A program made the position numbers and the translations under genes. DNA of 5,085 nucleotides from Acidobacteriota bacterium. Its GTDB lineage: Bacteria > Acidobacteriota > Thermoanaerobaculia > Multivoradales > JAHEKO01. The first letter of the stretch is position 1; each line of letters opens with the position of its first letter. Positions 1 to 5,085 of this stretch are shown one piece after another. The stretch spans positions 1-5,085 of the forward strand of contig JAOTUP010000196.1 in assembly GCA_029863825.1 (NCBI GenBank), given 5' to 3'. The notes under the pieces were generated by a model. The model searched no databases, was not told the origin of the DNA, and saw only the letters and a program-made list of their open reading frames with translations.

Positions 1-1
1 G

Positions 2-700
2 AACCGGCGCGTCCTCATTGTCGACGACGATCCCGAGGTGCGCAAGCTGACCCGCGCAGCGCTCGAGAAGGCCGAATACGAGATCCTCAGTGCCGAGAGC
101 GGCGAAAAGGCTCTCGAGATTCTCAATGAAGAAGGATTGCCTCATCTGGCGATCATCGATATCCGGCTCCCCGGTCTGGATGGCCTGGCGCTTTGTCAGA
201 AGATCCAGGCGATCAGTGACGTCCCGGTCATCATGTTGACCGTCGTGGACGATGAAAAGACGGTGGTCACCACGATTGAGGACTTCGCAGAGGACTACAT
301 CATCAAGCCGTTCAACCCGCCGGAGCTGGTCGCTCGCGTCGGTCGGATCCTCAAACGGATGGGTGACTTCTCGTACACCCTGGCACCTGTCATCCGCGTC
401 GACCAGAACCTCTCGGTGGACTTCGTGCAGCAACGAGCGATCATCAACGATCGGCCGCTGGCCCTCACGCCAACCGAAACGAAGCTGCTCTATATCCTGA
501 TGCAGAATGCCGGCAAGACGGTCCTCACGAACTACATCCTCGGGCGAGTCTGGTCGAATCAGAGTGCGGACGAGAACACACTCCGGGTGCATATCCATCG
601 CCTGCGGCAAAAGATCGAAGTCTCGCCCAGCCGTCCGCGCTACGTCGTGACTGAGCGCGGCGCCGGCTATAGTTTCTTGGCCCCGCCGGAAGAGCGCTAG
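2..700 (+). CDS. OmpR/PhoB-family response regulator, 5'-truncated by the window edge
   Basis: Two-component response regulator acting as a DNA-binding transcription factor in the cytoplasm. The reading frame is open from base 2, where it encodes NRRVLIVDDDPEV. These are the first beta strand and acidic pocket of a receiver domain, so the GTG at 38 is an internal Val codon and the true start lies a few codons before the window. In 232 visible residues: receiver at about 1-110, with acidic D8-D10, phospho-acceptor D53 (IIDIRLPG), T80 (IMLT) and K102 (YIIKPF); then a C-terminal winged helix at about 145-228 (LTPTETKLL, the recognition-helix segment ENTLRVHIHRLRQKI, and the wing ERGAGYSF). All switch residues are present, so it should be phosphorylatable. 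No partner kinase is visible. It converges on the receiver/HPt pair with a 21-bp gap (701-721) containing no clear terminator. The family is certain; the regulon is unknown. Confidence 0.95.
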   Translation, partial: NRRVLIVDDDPEVRKLTRAALEKAEYEILSAESGEKALEILNEEGLPHLAIIDIRLPGLDGLALCQKIQAISDVPVIMLTVVDDEKTVVTTIEDFAEDYIIKPFNPPELVARVGRILKRMGDFSYTLAPVIRVDQNLSVDFVQQRAIINDRPLALTPTETKLLYILMQNAGKTVLTNYILGRVWSNQSADENTLRVHIHRLRQKIEVSPSRPRYVVTERGAGYSFLAPPEER

Positions 701-721
701 ATCAGCGAGTCGGCCGCAGCT

Positions 722-1093
722 TCAGCCAGCGCCGGCGAGAAGGCTCTCGATGACGCCGACCAAGTGAGTCGGGTCGAGAATCGGCTTTGGAATGTAGTCG
801 TCGAAGCCGGCAGCGAGGAACCGCTCCCGGTCACCGACCATGGCGTGTGCGGTCAACGCGACGACTGGCACCTTCTCCAAGGCGCGAAACGCCCGAAGTC
901 GCTCCAGGACTTCCGTCCCGTCCATCTCCGGCAACGAAATATCCAGAAGAATGAGCTCGGGCAGATCGCGCGGGGCTTTTGCGATCGCTTCTCTCCCGGA
1001 GGCATACTCGCACAAGTTGTACTTCTCTTCGAGGATCGCCCGCACGAGCAGACGATTATCGGGATTGTCCTCAACGACAGCGACTCGCCTCAT
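722..1093 (-). CDS. Single-domain response regulator (CheY/DivK-like receiver)
   Basis: A 123-residue stand-alone receiver with no output domain. It is likely a phosphate shuttle or a regulator acting by protein contact. Visible residues: acidic pair E8-D9 (VVEDN), phospho-acceptor D51 (ILLDISLPEMDG), T81 (VALTAHAM) and K103 (YIPKPI). The TAHAM...AAGFDDYIPKPI block is typical of receivers in hybrid kinases and DivK-type proteins. The ATG at 1093 overlaps the TGA stop of the upstream HPt gene (ATGA, 1090-1093), and a GGGAG Shine-Dalgarno at 1100-1104 lies 6 nt upstream, inside the HPt coding region. Both support this start and translational coupling. The obvious hypothesis is phosphotransfer between this Asp and the HPt His. 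The direction of flow and the kinase cannot be told from this window. Confidence 0.93.
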   Translation of the reverse strand: MRRVAVVEDNPDNRLLVRAILEEKYNLCEYASGREAIAKAPRDLPELILLDISLPEMDGTEVLERLRAFRALEKVPVVALTAHAMVGDRERFLAAGFDDYIPKPILDPTHLVGVIESLLAGAG

Positions 1094-1443
1094 TCCGTGC
1101 TCCCGCTGAAACTCCTGCCCAAGAACTCCAAAAGAGAAGCCGCCGTCGCCTCGAAAGCCGGGAGATTTTTCCGTAGCGCCTCACTCTCGCCGCGCTGGGC
1201 CATGAGCTCCAACACTGCCGCCTTCTCCGCAGCGGATCGAGCGCCCAGCGTCGCCGAGCTCGAGCGAAACGAGTGCGCCGCCTTCTCCGCTCGCGAAAGA
1301 TCATTCTCGAACACTCCTGCCCGCAGCGACTTCAGCCGTTCGGGAGTATGCACGAGGAAAAGGCCGACGAGCTCGGAAAACAGCTCGTCGCCGCCAAGCG
1401 CCCGAATGCGCTCAACAGTCTCCGGGTCGAGAGGTGTCTTCAT
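1090..1443 (-). CDS. Histidine phosphotransfer (HPt) domain protein
   Basis: A small cytoplasmic phosphorelay intermediate, 117 residues when started at the ATG at 1443. The HPt signature is AAHSFRSSSATLGA, with phospho-accepting H57; the usual H-x-x-K-G pattern reads H-S-F-R-S, so Lys is replaced by Arg60 and Gly by Ser61. The Ser version occurs in many HPt domains. The rest is predicted helical, as expected for a four-helix bundle (ELVGLFLVHTPERL before the His helix, and a C-terminal helix with FEATAASLLEFL). The frame is open upstream to an ATG at 1569, but that extension is Arg/Ser-rich and not HPt-like. MKTPLDPETVERIRALGG is a natural HPt N-terminus; an ATG at 1452 three codons upstream is the alternative. 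No strong Shine-Dalgarno is seen. It overlaps the downstream receiver gene by 4 bp. No kinase or receiver domain is fused to it. Confidence 0.88.
   Translation of the reverse strand: MKTPLDPETVERIRALGGDELFSELVGLFLVHTPERLKSLRAGVFENDLSRAEKAAHSFRSSSATLGARSAAEKAAVLELMAQRGESEALRKNLPAFEATAASLLEFLGRSFSGSTE
1100..1104 (-). promoter_or_regulatory. Shine-Dalgarno site of the receiver gene, inside the HPt gene
   Basis: On the minus strand GGGAG is followed by 6 nt and the ATG at 1093. It lies within the last codons of the HPt gene, so ribosomes finishing HPt could re-initiate at the overlapping ATGA. Confidence 0.7.
1365..1390 (-). repeat. Perfect 9-bp inverted repeat in the early HPt coding region
   Basis: The arms are CGACGAGCT (1365-1373) and AGCTCGTCG (1382-1390) with an 8-nt spacer. 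On the transcribed minus strand the stem lies roughly 55 nt after the HPt start and is followed by GCCTTTTCC. The codons involved encode GDELFSELVG, so repeated Asp/Glu/Leu codons may explain it by chance. It could also form a stable mRNA hairpin. Confidence 0.4.
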
Positions 1444-1456
1444 GGTCCGCATTCCG

Positions 1457-1465
1457 ATTCTAGCA
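1457..1465 (-). promoter_or_regulatory. Putative extended -10 promoter of the HPt-receiver operon
   Basis: On the minus strand the sequence TGCTAGAAT matches the extended -10 pattern TGnTATAAT with one mismatch. It ends 13 nt before the ATG at 1443 and only 4 nt before the ATG at 1452, so a transcript starting here would have a very short leader. No good -35 box is seen 16-18 bp upstream. Inferred from sequence only. Confidence 0.35.
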
Positions 1466-1568
1466 GCCGTCCGTGTCGACCGCCGCTTCTCCTCCAGCCG
1501 GGAACGCTCCGACCTTCGTTCACTTGCCGCCCCACATCGGACCGACGCGAACTCACACTCCAGAGCCA

Positions 1569-1620
1569 CAGGGCCCTCGCCACTCCGGGTGCGGGCCTCG
1601 ACGTTCTACCGCGGGCCCTG
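1569..1620 (-). repeat. GC-rich inverted repeat downstream of the peptidase gene
   Basis: CAGGGCCC (1569-1576) and GGGCCCTG (1613-1620) are perfect 8-bp reverse complements with a 36-nt spacer. The spacer holds another GGGCC (1593-1597) that could form a shorter competing stem. It starts 8 nt after the peptidase TAG on the minus strand. It may be an mRNA 3'-end hairpin, but no T-tract follows, so it is not a standard intrinsic terminator. Confidence 0.35.
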
Positions 1621-1628
1621 ATCTCCTC

Positions 1629-3458
1629 CTACCAGCCGCACTGACGACCTGCATTCCGCTCGTCCAGCCACGTTTTGAGTGGCGCAAAGTAATCGAGAAT
1701 GGCCGTGGCGTCCATCTCCCGTTGGCCCGTCACGGCCTCGAGCGCATCCGGCCAGGGTCGACTGCTTCCCATCTCGAGCATGTCGATCAGCTTCTTGCCG
1801 GCCTCCGGATTGCCGTAGATCGAGCACCGGTGCAAGGGGCCCTCGTAGCCAGCCGCGTTGCACAATGCGCGCTGAAACTGGAACTGCAGGATGTGCGCCA
1901 GGAAGTACCTGGTGTAGGGCGTATTGGCGGGAACGTGGTACTTGGCGCCCGGATCGAAGTCTTTCTCACTCCTCTCCACCGGCGGCGTAATCCCTTGATA
2001 CTTCTGCCGCAGCGCCCACCAGGCGGCGTTGTACTCGTCCGCGTCGACCTCTCCCGAGAAGACCTTCCAGCGCCATTGATCGACAACCAGACCGAAAGGC
2101 AGGAAGGCGACCTTGTCGAGCGCCATTCGCAGCAGAACACCGAGATCGGCAGATTCGTCAGGCGCCTCATCCAACAGGCCGATCTGCACCAGGTACTCGG
2201 GCGTCACCGAAAGGGCGACCGTATCGCCAACACCTTCGTGAAAACCGTCGTTGGCGCTCTCGCGGTAGAGAAACGGCAGGTGGCTGTATGCCCGCTGGTA
2301 GAAGCTGTGCCCCAGTTCGTGATGTACGGTCGAAAAGTCCTCCGCATTGATCTCGATGCACATCTTGATGCGGAGATCATCCACCTGGTCGATATCCCAG
2401 GCGCTCGCATGACAGACCACTTCGCGATCGGCCGGCTTGGTGAAAAGTGACCGCTCCCAGAAGGTGTCGGGAAGCGGCTCGAACCCGAGGGAGGTGAAGA
2501 AGCTCTCACCATAGCGAACCATCTCTCTGGCATCGACCTTCCTGGCTTGCAAGAGTTCGCTTAGATCGAATCCCGAATCGCCCCAGGGTGGCGCCACGAT
2601 GTCGTAGATGTTCGACCAGGTCTGCGCCCACATGTTCCCCAGCACGTGCGCCGGAAGAGAGCCGGACGGAGGCACCACGTCAGCAGTGTAGAAGTCATTC
2701 AGCTCGCCTCGAACATAGCAATGAAGCGACTCGTACAGTGGCCGCACCTGTCCCCATAACCGATCCAATTCGGCGCGGAAAGCATCCGGATCCATGTCGT
2801 ATTGCGATCGCCACAGCGCCCCCAGATCTCGAAAACCGAGCTCGCTGGCACCTTTGTTCCCGAGCTCGGCGAATCGCCTGTAGTCTTCTCGCATCGGCGG
2901 AGCAATTGTCCGCCAACCAACCCACGCTTCCAGAAGCTCGTCCGGATTGCGGCTCGAAGCCATGGTCCGGGACAGAGCACCGAGATCCTGGCACTCTCCA
3001 TCCTGCGGGCAGTACTTGCCTCGCCCATATGCGCTCTCGAGGCCCGCAGCGATCTGCGTCAGCTCCGACCGCTGTGCCGCGTCACTCGGCGCCGGCAACG
3101 TCAATCCCACTTTCAGTAGCTTCAGCTTGCGGGCCACGTCATAGGGCAGATCCAGACCGTCGAAGCGCGTCGCTCCTTTCGCAAACTGCATCGCCTCCCC
3201 GATCATGCGATCGTAGGCCCGGGCGGCAAGAATGTCGGTGTCCTCGGTGATGAAGTTGGCTTGCACCCACTGGTTCCTCGACAGCTCGATCACCAGCTCC
3301 AGAAGCCGCGCCTCCGCAGTCGCCAGAAACGCCTCGGCCTCCTCCAGGGTCGGCACTTCATCGTCGCCCATGACCGGCGGCGATGCGCCGATGAGGAACG
3401 CCGTCAACAAGCACCAGCCGACACGCTTTCCAAGTGTTTTCGGGATTCTTGAGCGCAT
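1629..3458 (-). CDS. Secreted M2-family peptidyl-dipeptidase A (ACE-like zinc metallopeptidase)
   Basis: Zinc carboxydipeptidase that removes C-terminal dipeptides from peptides, predicted periplasmic or extracellular. It has 609 residues, close to one ACE catalytic domain. A signal peptide spans about 1-31 (basic N-terminus, hydrophobic GWCLLTAFLIGA, likely cut after VMG). The zinc site is HELGH at 380-384 (ligands H380 and H384, catalytic E381) plus third ligand E408 (GFHEGVGD), with the same 28-residue spacing as testis ACE H383/E411. By recalled alignment to testis ACE, substrate residues Q279, H350, A351, K506, H508, Y515 and Y518 are conserved. So are both chloride sites (R183, W480, R484; Y220, R517) and three cysteine pairs (150/156, 349/367, 533/545), as expected for an exported protein. 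The ATG at 3458 is fixed by GGAGGG 5 nt upstream; the frame extends 110 codons further, but into the aminotransferase gene and without M2 character. The aminotransferase lies 79 bp upstream on the same strand. Confidence 0.96.
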   Translation of the reverse strand: MRSRIPKTLGKRVGWCLLTAFLIGASPPVMGDDEVPTLEEAEAFLATAEARLLELVIELSRNQWVQANFITEDTDILAARAYDRMIGEAMQFAKGATRFDGLDLPYDVARKLKLLKVGLTLPAPSDAAQRSELTQIAAGLESAYGRGKYCPQDGECQDLGALSRTMASSRNPDELLEAWVGWRTIAPPMREDYRRFAELGNKGASELGFRDLGALWRSQYDMDPDAFRAELDRLWGQVRPLYESLHCYVRGELNDFYTADVVPPSGSLPAHVLGNMWAQTWSNIYDIVAPPWGDSGFDLSELLQARKVDAREMVRYGESFFTSLGFEPLPDTFWERSLFTKPADREVVCHASAWDIDQVDDLRIKMCIEINAEDFSTVHHELGHSFYQRAYSHLPFLYRESANDGFHEGVGDTVALSVTPEYLVQIGLLDEAPDESADLGVLLRMALDKVAFLPFGLVVDQWRWKVFSGEVDADEYNAAWWALRQKYQGITPPVERSEKDFDPGAKYHVPANTPYTRYFLAHILQFQFQRALCNAAGYEGPLHRCSIYGNPEAGKKLIDMLEMGSSRPWPDALEAVTGQREMDATAILDYFAPLKTWLDERNAGRQCGW

Positions 3459-3463
3459 GGATA

Positions 3464-3469
3464 CCCTCC
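3464..3469 (-). promoter_or_regulatory. Strong Shine-Dalgarno site of the M2 peptidase gene
   Basis: GGAGGG on the minus strand, 5 nt before the ATG at 3458. It is the best ribosome binding site in the window and settles the start against longer in-frame alternatives up to 3788. Confidence 0.85.
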
Positions 3470-3502
3470 GATGTGTTTGATAGTGCGAACGCCAGGCAGG
3501 CC

Positions 3503-3526
3503 TTTCGCCGCTCCATCTTAGCGAAA
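3503..3526. repeat. Short inverted repeat upstream of the M2 peptidase gene
   Basis: TTTCGC (3503-3508) and GCGAAA (3521-3526) are 6-bp inverted arms with a 12-nt spacer, in the 79-bp gap between the aminotransferase stop and the peptidase start. The spacer contains the minus-strand -10-like TAAGAT (3515-3520). It could be an operator around a promoter, but a repeat this short may be chance. A six-T run on the minus strand (3524-3529) overlaps the upstream arm and has no stem before it, so it is not read as a terminator. Confidence 0.2.
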
Positions 3527-3537
3527 AAATCCGGCTG

Positions 3538-4707
3538 CTAGAGGATGGCGTCGCGAATTCTGTCGAGGCCCGTCTGCAGACGTTCTTCCGAGCACGCAAA
3601 TGAGATCCGGATATGGTCGTCGCAGCCGAACGCGATACCGGGAACGACCGCAACGCGTGCCTTTTCGAGCAAAAAGCGCGAGAACTCGACGGAGCCCTGC
3701 CGGCCGTCTCGGTAGCACTCCGAGACCTCTGGGAACACGTAGAAGGCGCCGACGGGAGCCGCACAGCGCACTCCGGGGAGGTCGGCAAGCAACCTCTCGA
3801 TCAGCGCCCGTCGCCCGCGGTAGGCCCGCAGCATCTCCTCAACTCTCGATTCTGCTTCACCCAGCGCCGCCAACGCCCCGTACATGGCGAATGTCGTCGG
3901 ATTCGAGGTCGCATGACTCTGGATCGTACCGACCGCACGAACAACATCGGGCGGACCCAACATGTAGCCTATTCTCCACCCGGTCATGGCGTACGTTTTC
4001 GAGAACGAGCCGACAACCACCACGACATCGCCGAAGCGATGAGCCAGAGGTGCGGCACTGGCGAAAGGCTCATCCCCGAAAACGAATCGATCATACGTTT
4101 CGTCGGCAATGACGAGAATGCCGCGCTCTGCGCACCTCTCGACGATCTGCTCCAGGTCCCCTCTCTCAATCAGGCGACCCGTAGGATTCGATGGGGAGTT
4201 GAGAATCACCACCCGAGTCCGTTCGGACAGGCGGGAACACACGGCATCGGCGCGCAGGCGAAACCCGTCGTCGACCGACGTTTCCACGAACACGGGGTCG
4301 CCGCCGGCAAGACGGACCTGCTCCGGGAACGTCACCCAATACGGCAATGGAATGACGACCTCGTCACCAACCCCCACCGTCGCCAGAGCGAGCTCGAAGA
4401 GGGCGGCCTTGCCACCGACCGTGATCACCACATTGTCGCCGCTCCACGGCGCACCGTAGCGCTGGTTGTAATCAGCCGCCACCGCGTGGCGCAGTTCCGG
4501 CAGACCCGTCGCTGCCGTGTAGCGTGTCTTTCCCTCGCGCAGGGCCTTGCACGCTGCCTCGACGGCGCTCGGCGGCGAGTCGAAATCCGGCTCCCCGGCC
4601 GAGAAATCGATCACGTCGATGCCGCTGGCCCGCAGTTCCTTGGCTTGTCTCGACACCGCCAGTGTCGCCGACTCACCGACTCTCTGTACACGATTCGCAA
4701 GCTTCAC
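3538..4707 (-). CDS. Class I pyridoxal-phosphate aminotransferase (1-beta aspartate aminotransferase type)
   Basis: Fold-type I, PLP-dependent cytoplasmic transaminase of 389 residues, full length for the family. Visible motifs: N-terminal substrate-gating segment VIDFSAGEPDFDSP (about 32-45); TRYTAATGLPELR; TVGGKAALFEL with K100; PYWVTFPE; SPSNPTG with N174; ADETYD with D202 and Y205; PLP-binding lysine K237 in GSFSKTYAMTGWRIGY, with R245; and HIRISF with R367, which binds the substrate alpha-carboxylate. K100 matches the lysine that reads the distal carboxylate in Thermus aspartate aminotransferase, so aspartate/2-oxoglutarate is the likeliest pair. Related enzymes use other amino acids or prephenate, so no gene symbol is given. 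The start is GTG at 4707: MKLANRVQRVGESATLAV aligns with family N-termini and no better start is in frame. No Shine-Dalgarno is visible. The M2 peptidase follows after 79 bp on the same strand, and a divergent gene starts 103 bp away. Confidence 0.93.
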   Translation of the reverse strand: MKLANRVQRVGESATLAVSRQAKELRASGIDVIDFSAGEPDFDSPPSAVEAACKALREGKTRYTAATGLPELRHAVAADYNQRYGAPWSGDNVVITVGGKAALFELALATVGVGDEVVIPLPYWVTFPEQVRLAGGDPVFVETSVDDGFRLRADAVCSRLSERTRVVILNSPSNPTGRLIERGDLEQIVERCAERGILVIADETYDRFVFGDEPFASAAPLAHRFGDVVVVVGSFSKTYAMTGWRIGYMLGPPDVVRAVGTIQSHATSNPTTFAMYGALAALGEAESRVEEMLRAYRGRRALIERLLADLPGVRCAAPVGAFYVFPEVSECYRDGRQGSVEFSRFLLEKARVAVVPGIAFGCDDHIRISFACSEERLQTGLDRIRDAIL

Positions 4708-4713
4708 GCTGGA

Positions 4714-4741
4714 ATCTTAGCCGAAATAACTACAAGCCCAA
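4714..4741 (-). promoter_or_regulatory. Putative promoter of the aminotransferase gene, possibly leaderless
   Basis: On the minus strand TTGGGC (4736-4741, 3 of 6 matches to a -35) is followed after 16 bp by TAAGAT (4714-4719, 4 of 6 matches to a -10). Only 6 nt separate TAAGAT from the GTG at 4707, which puts the predicted transcription start at the start codon. Absence of a Shine-Dalgarno is consistent with a leaderless mRNA. Weak matches, inference only. Confidence 0.3.
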
Positions 4742-4756
4742 ACCGTCCCTGATGCG

Positions 4757-4762
4757 TATAAT
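4757..4762 (+). promoter_or_regulatory. Perfect -10 box (TATAAT) for the rightward DsbD-like gene
   Basis: TATAAT lies in the divergent intergenic region 49 bp before the ATG at 4811, giving a predicted leader of roughly 40 nt. The position 17 bp upstream (4734-4739) is a poor -35. It is the only consensus -10 I noticed upstream of a + strand gene here. Confidence 0.5.
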
Positions 4763-4810
4763 CACCGCCGAGTAGTCGATCTTCCAGCGAATGAGCCTTC
4801 CGGACCAGCA

Positions 4811-5085
4811 ATGACACGACTCAGCCAGCAGCGATATCCGGCGATGAAGACGGCCGTGTTAGCCGTCATCTGGGCTCTCGGCGCCGGCGGTCTGAGTGCG
4901 CAACCGAAGCTGCTCGAAAAAGCCGCGTTCTCCGCCGTCACCGATCGCGAGTCTTATGCTCCCGGGTCCGAGGTGAACCTGGCGGTCGTGGTGACAGTCG
5001 ACTCCGGATGGCATGTCAACAGTCACGCACCGACCTACGACTACCTGATCCCGACGACACTGGACATCGAGACACCTGACGGCTG
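4811..5085 (+). CDS. Exported DsbD N-terminal-domain-like protein, 3'-truncated by the window edge
   Basis: Only the first 91 codons are visible. A signal peptide comes first (AVLAVIWALGAGGLSA, likely cut after A30). The mature part, LEKAAFSAVTDRESYAPGSEVNLAVVVTV followed by SGWHVNSHAPTYDYLIPTTL, resembles the immunoglobulin-like N-terminal domain of DsbD-type thiol:disulfide interchange proteins, which carry reducing power into the periplasm. The GWHVNSHAP...LIPT stretch is the main support. No cysteine appears in the visible part, so redox function cannot be confirmed; transmembrane and thioredoxin domains, if present, would lie beyond the window. ATG 4811 is the most upstream start in this frame. 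ATG 4844 would give a more compact 20-residue signal peptide and is a real alternative; neither has a good Shine-Dalgarno. The gene diverges from the aminotransferase. Confidence 0.68.
   Translation, partial: MTRLSQQRYPAMKTAVLAVIWALGAGGLSAQPKLLEKAAFSAVTDRESYAPGSEVNLAVVVTVDSGWHVNSHAPTYDYLIPTTLDIETPDG

Larger units (their letters stand above)
1444..1628. other. Intergenic spacer between the M2 peptidase and HPt genes
   Basis: This 185-bp spacer separates two minus-strand genes. It holds the putative HPt promoter at its low-coordinate end and a GC-rich inverted repeat just past the peptidase stop. No credible small gene is seen; the open frames across it are arginine- and serine-rich products of high GC. 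Confidence 0.6.

Noticed and set aside
38..40. GTG at 38 as the start of the OmpR-type regulator
   Set aside because: The codons before it encode the conserved first beta strand and acidic pocket of the receiver (VLIVDDDPE), so the gene clearly begins upstream of the window.
701..721. Bidirectional terminator between the convergent OmpR-type regulator and receiver genes
   Set aside because: The 21-bp gap has no convincing stem-loop or T/A tracts.
1444..1569. 42-codon upstream extension of the HPt gene to the ATG at 1569
   Set aside because: The extension is Arg/Ser/Glu-rich and unlike an HPt N-terminus, and the putative promoter at 1457-1465 lies inside it.
764..1621. 285-codon + strand open frame opposite the receiver and HPt genes
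   Set aside because: Antisense shadow of two confidently identified genes; low-complexity Ser/Arg content.
1473..2450. 325-codon + strand open frame opposite the M2 peptidase
   Set aside because: Antisense shadow; the opposite strand carries the conserved peptidase catalytic domain and this frame shows no family motif.
3459..3788. 110-codon N-terminal extension of the M2 peptidase frame
   Set aside because: It runs through the aminotransferase coding region on the same strand in another frame, is Ser/Arg-rich without M2 similarity, and the GGAGGG site plus signal peptide fix the start at 3458.
3613..4752. 379-codon + strand open frame opposite the aminotransferase
   Set aside because: Antisense shadow produced by high-GC codon use; composition is Arg/His/Pro-rich with no recognisable domain, and the opposite strand encodes a complete aminotransferase.
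4791..4814. Seven-codon leader ORF (MSLPDQQ) whose TGA overlaps the ATG at 4811
   Set aside because: The overlap is suggestive of coupling, but there is no Shine-Dalgarno and no run of regulatory codons; a short ORF like this is expected by chance.

Overview
The window looks like chromosomal DNA from a high-GC (about 60% by eye), probably Gram-negative environmental bacterium. It encodes a secreted angiotensin-converting-enzyme-type (M2) metallopeptidase, a class I aminotransferase, the start of a DsbD-like periplasmic protein and parts of a two-component phosphorelay. This mix is compatible with Acidobacteriota or a neighbouring phylum, but that assignment is a guess from gene content. I see no tRNA, rRNA, CRISPR array, insertion sequence or prophage gene. 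Genes are densely packed and base composition looks even throughout.

Layout. (1) Positions 2-700, + strand: the 3' part of an OmpR/PhoB-type response regulator whose start lies before the window. (2) It converges, across 21 bp, on a minus-strand pair: an HPt phosphotransfer protein (1443-1090) and a single-domain receiver (1093-722), which overlap by 4 bp (ATGA) and are probably translationally coupled. With the OmpR-type regulator they resemble a phosphorelay split into separate proteins; the sensor kinase is not in the window. (3) A 185-bp spacer (1444-1628) holds the likely HPt promoter and a GC-rich inverted repeat downstream of the next gene. (4) Positions 3458-1629, minus: a full-length secreted M2 peptidyl-dipeptidase with a strong ribosome binding site and signal peptide. 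(5) A 79-bp gap, then 4707-3538, minus: a class I PLP aminotransferase of the 1-beta aspartate aminotransferase type with a GTG start. It may be co-transcribed with the peptidase. (6) A 103-bp divergent promoter region (4708-4810) with a perfect TATAAT on the + strand. (7) From 4811 to the window end, + strand: the N-terminus of an exported DsbD N-domain-like protein, cut by the window edge.

How they may work together: the M2 enzyme would cleave dipeptides from the C-termini of exported or environmental peptides, and the aminotransferase could process amino acids derived from them. That link is only inferred from adjacency. The phosphorelay genes appear to be a separate unit. I found no convincing unknown system. 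The points most worth checking are the split HPt/receiver module, the very complete ACE-like active site including both chloride sites, and a possible leaderless GTG start for the aminotransferase.
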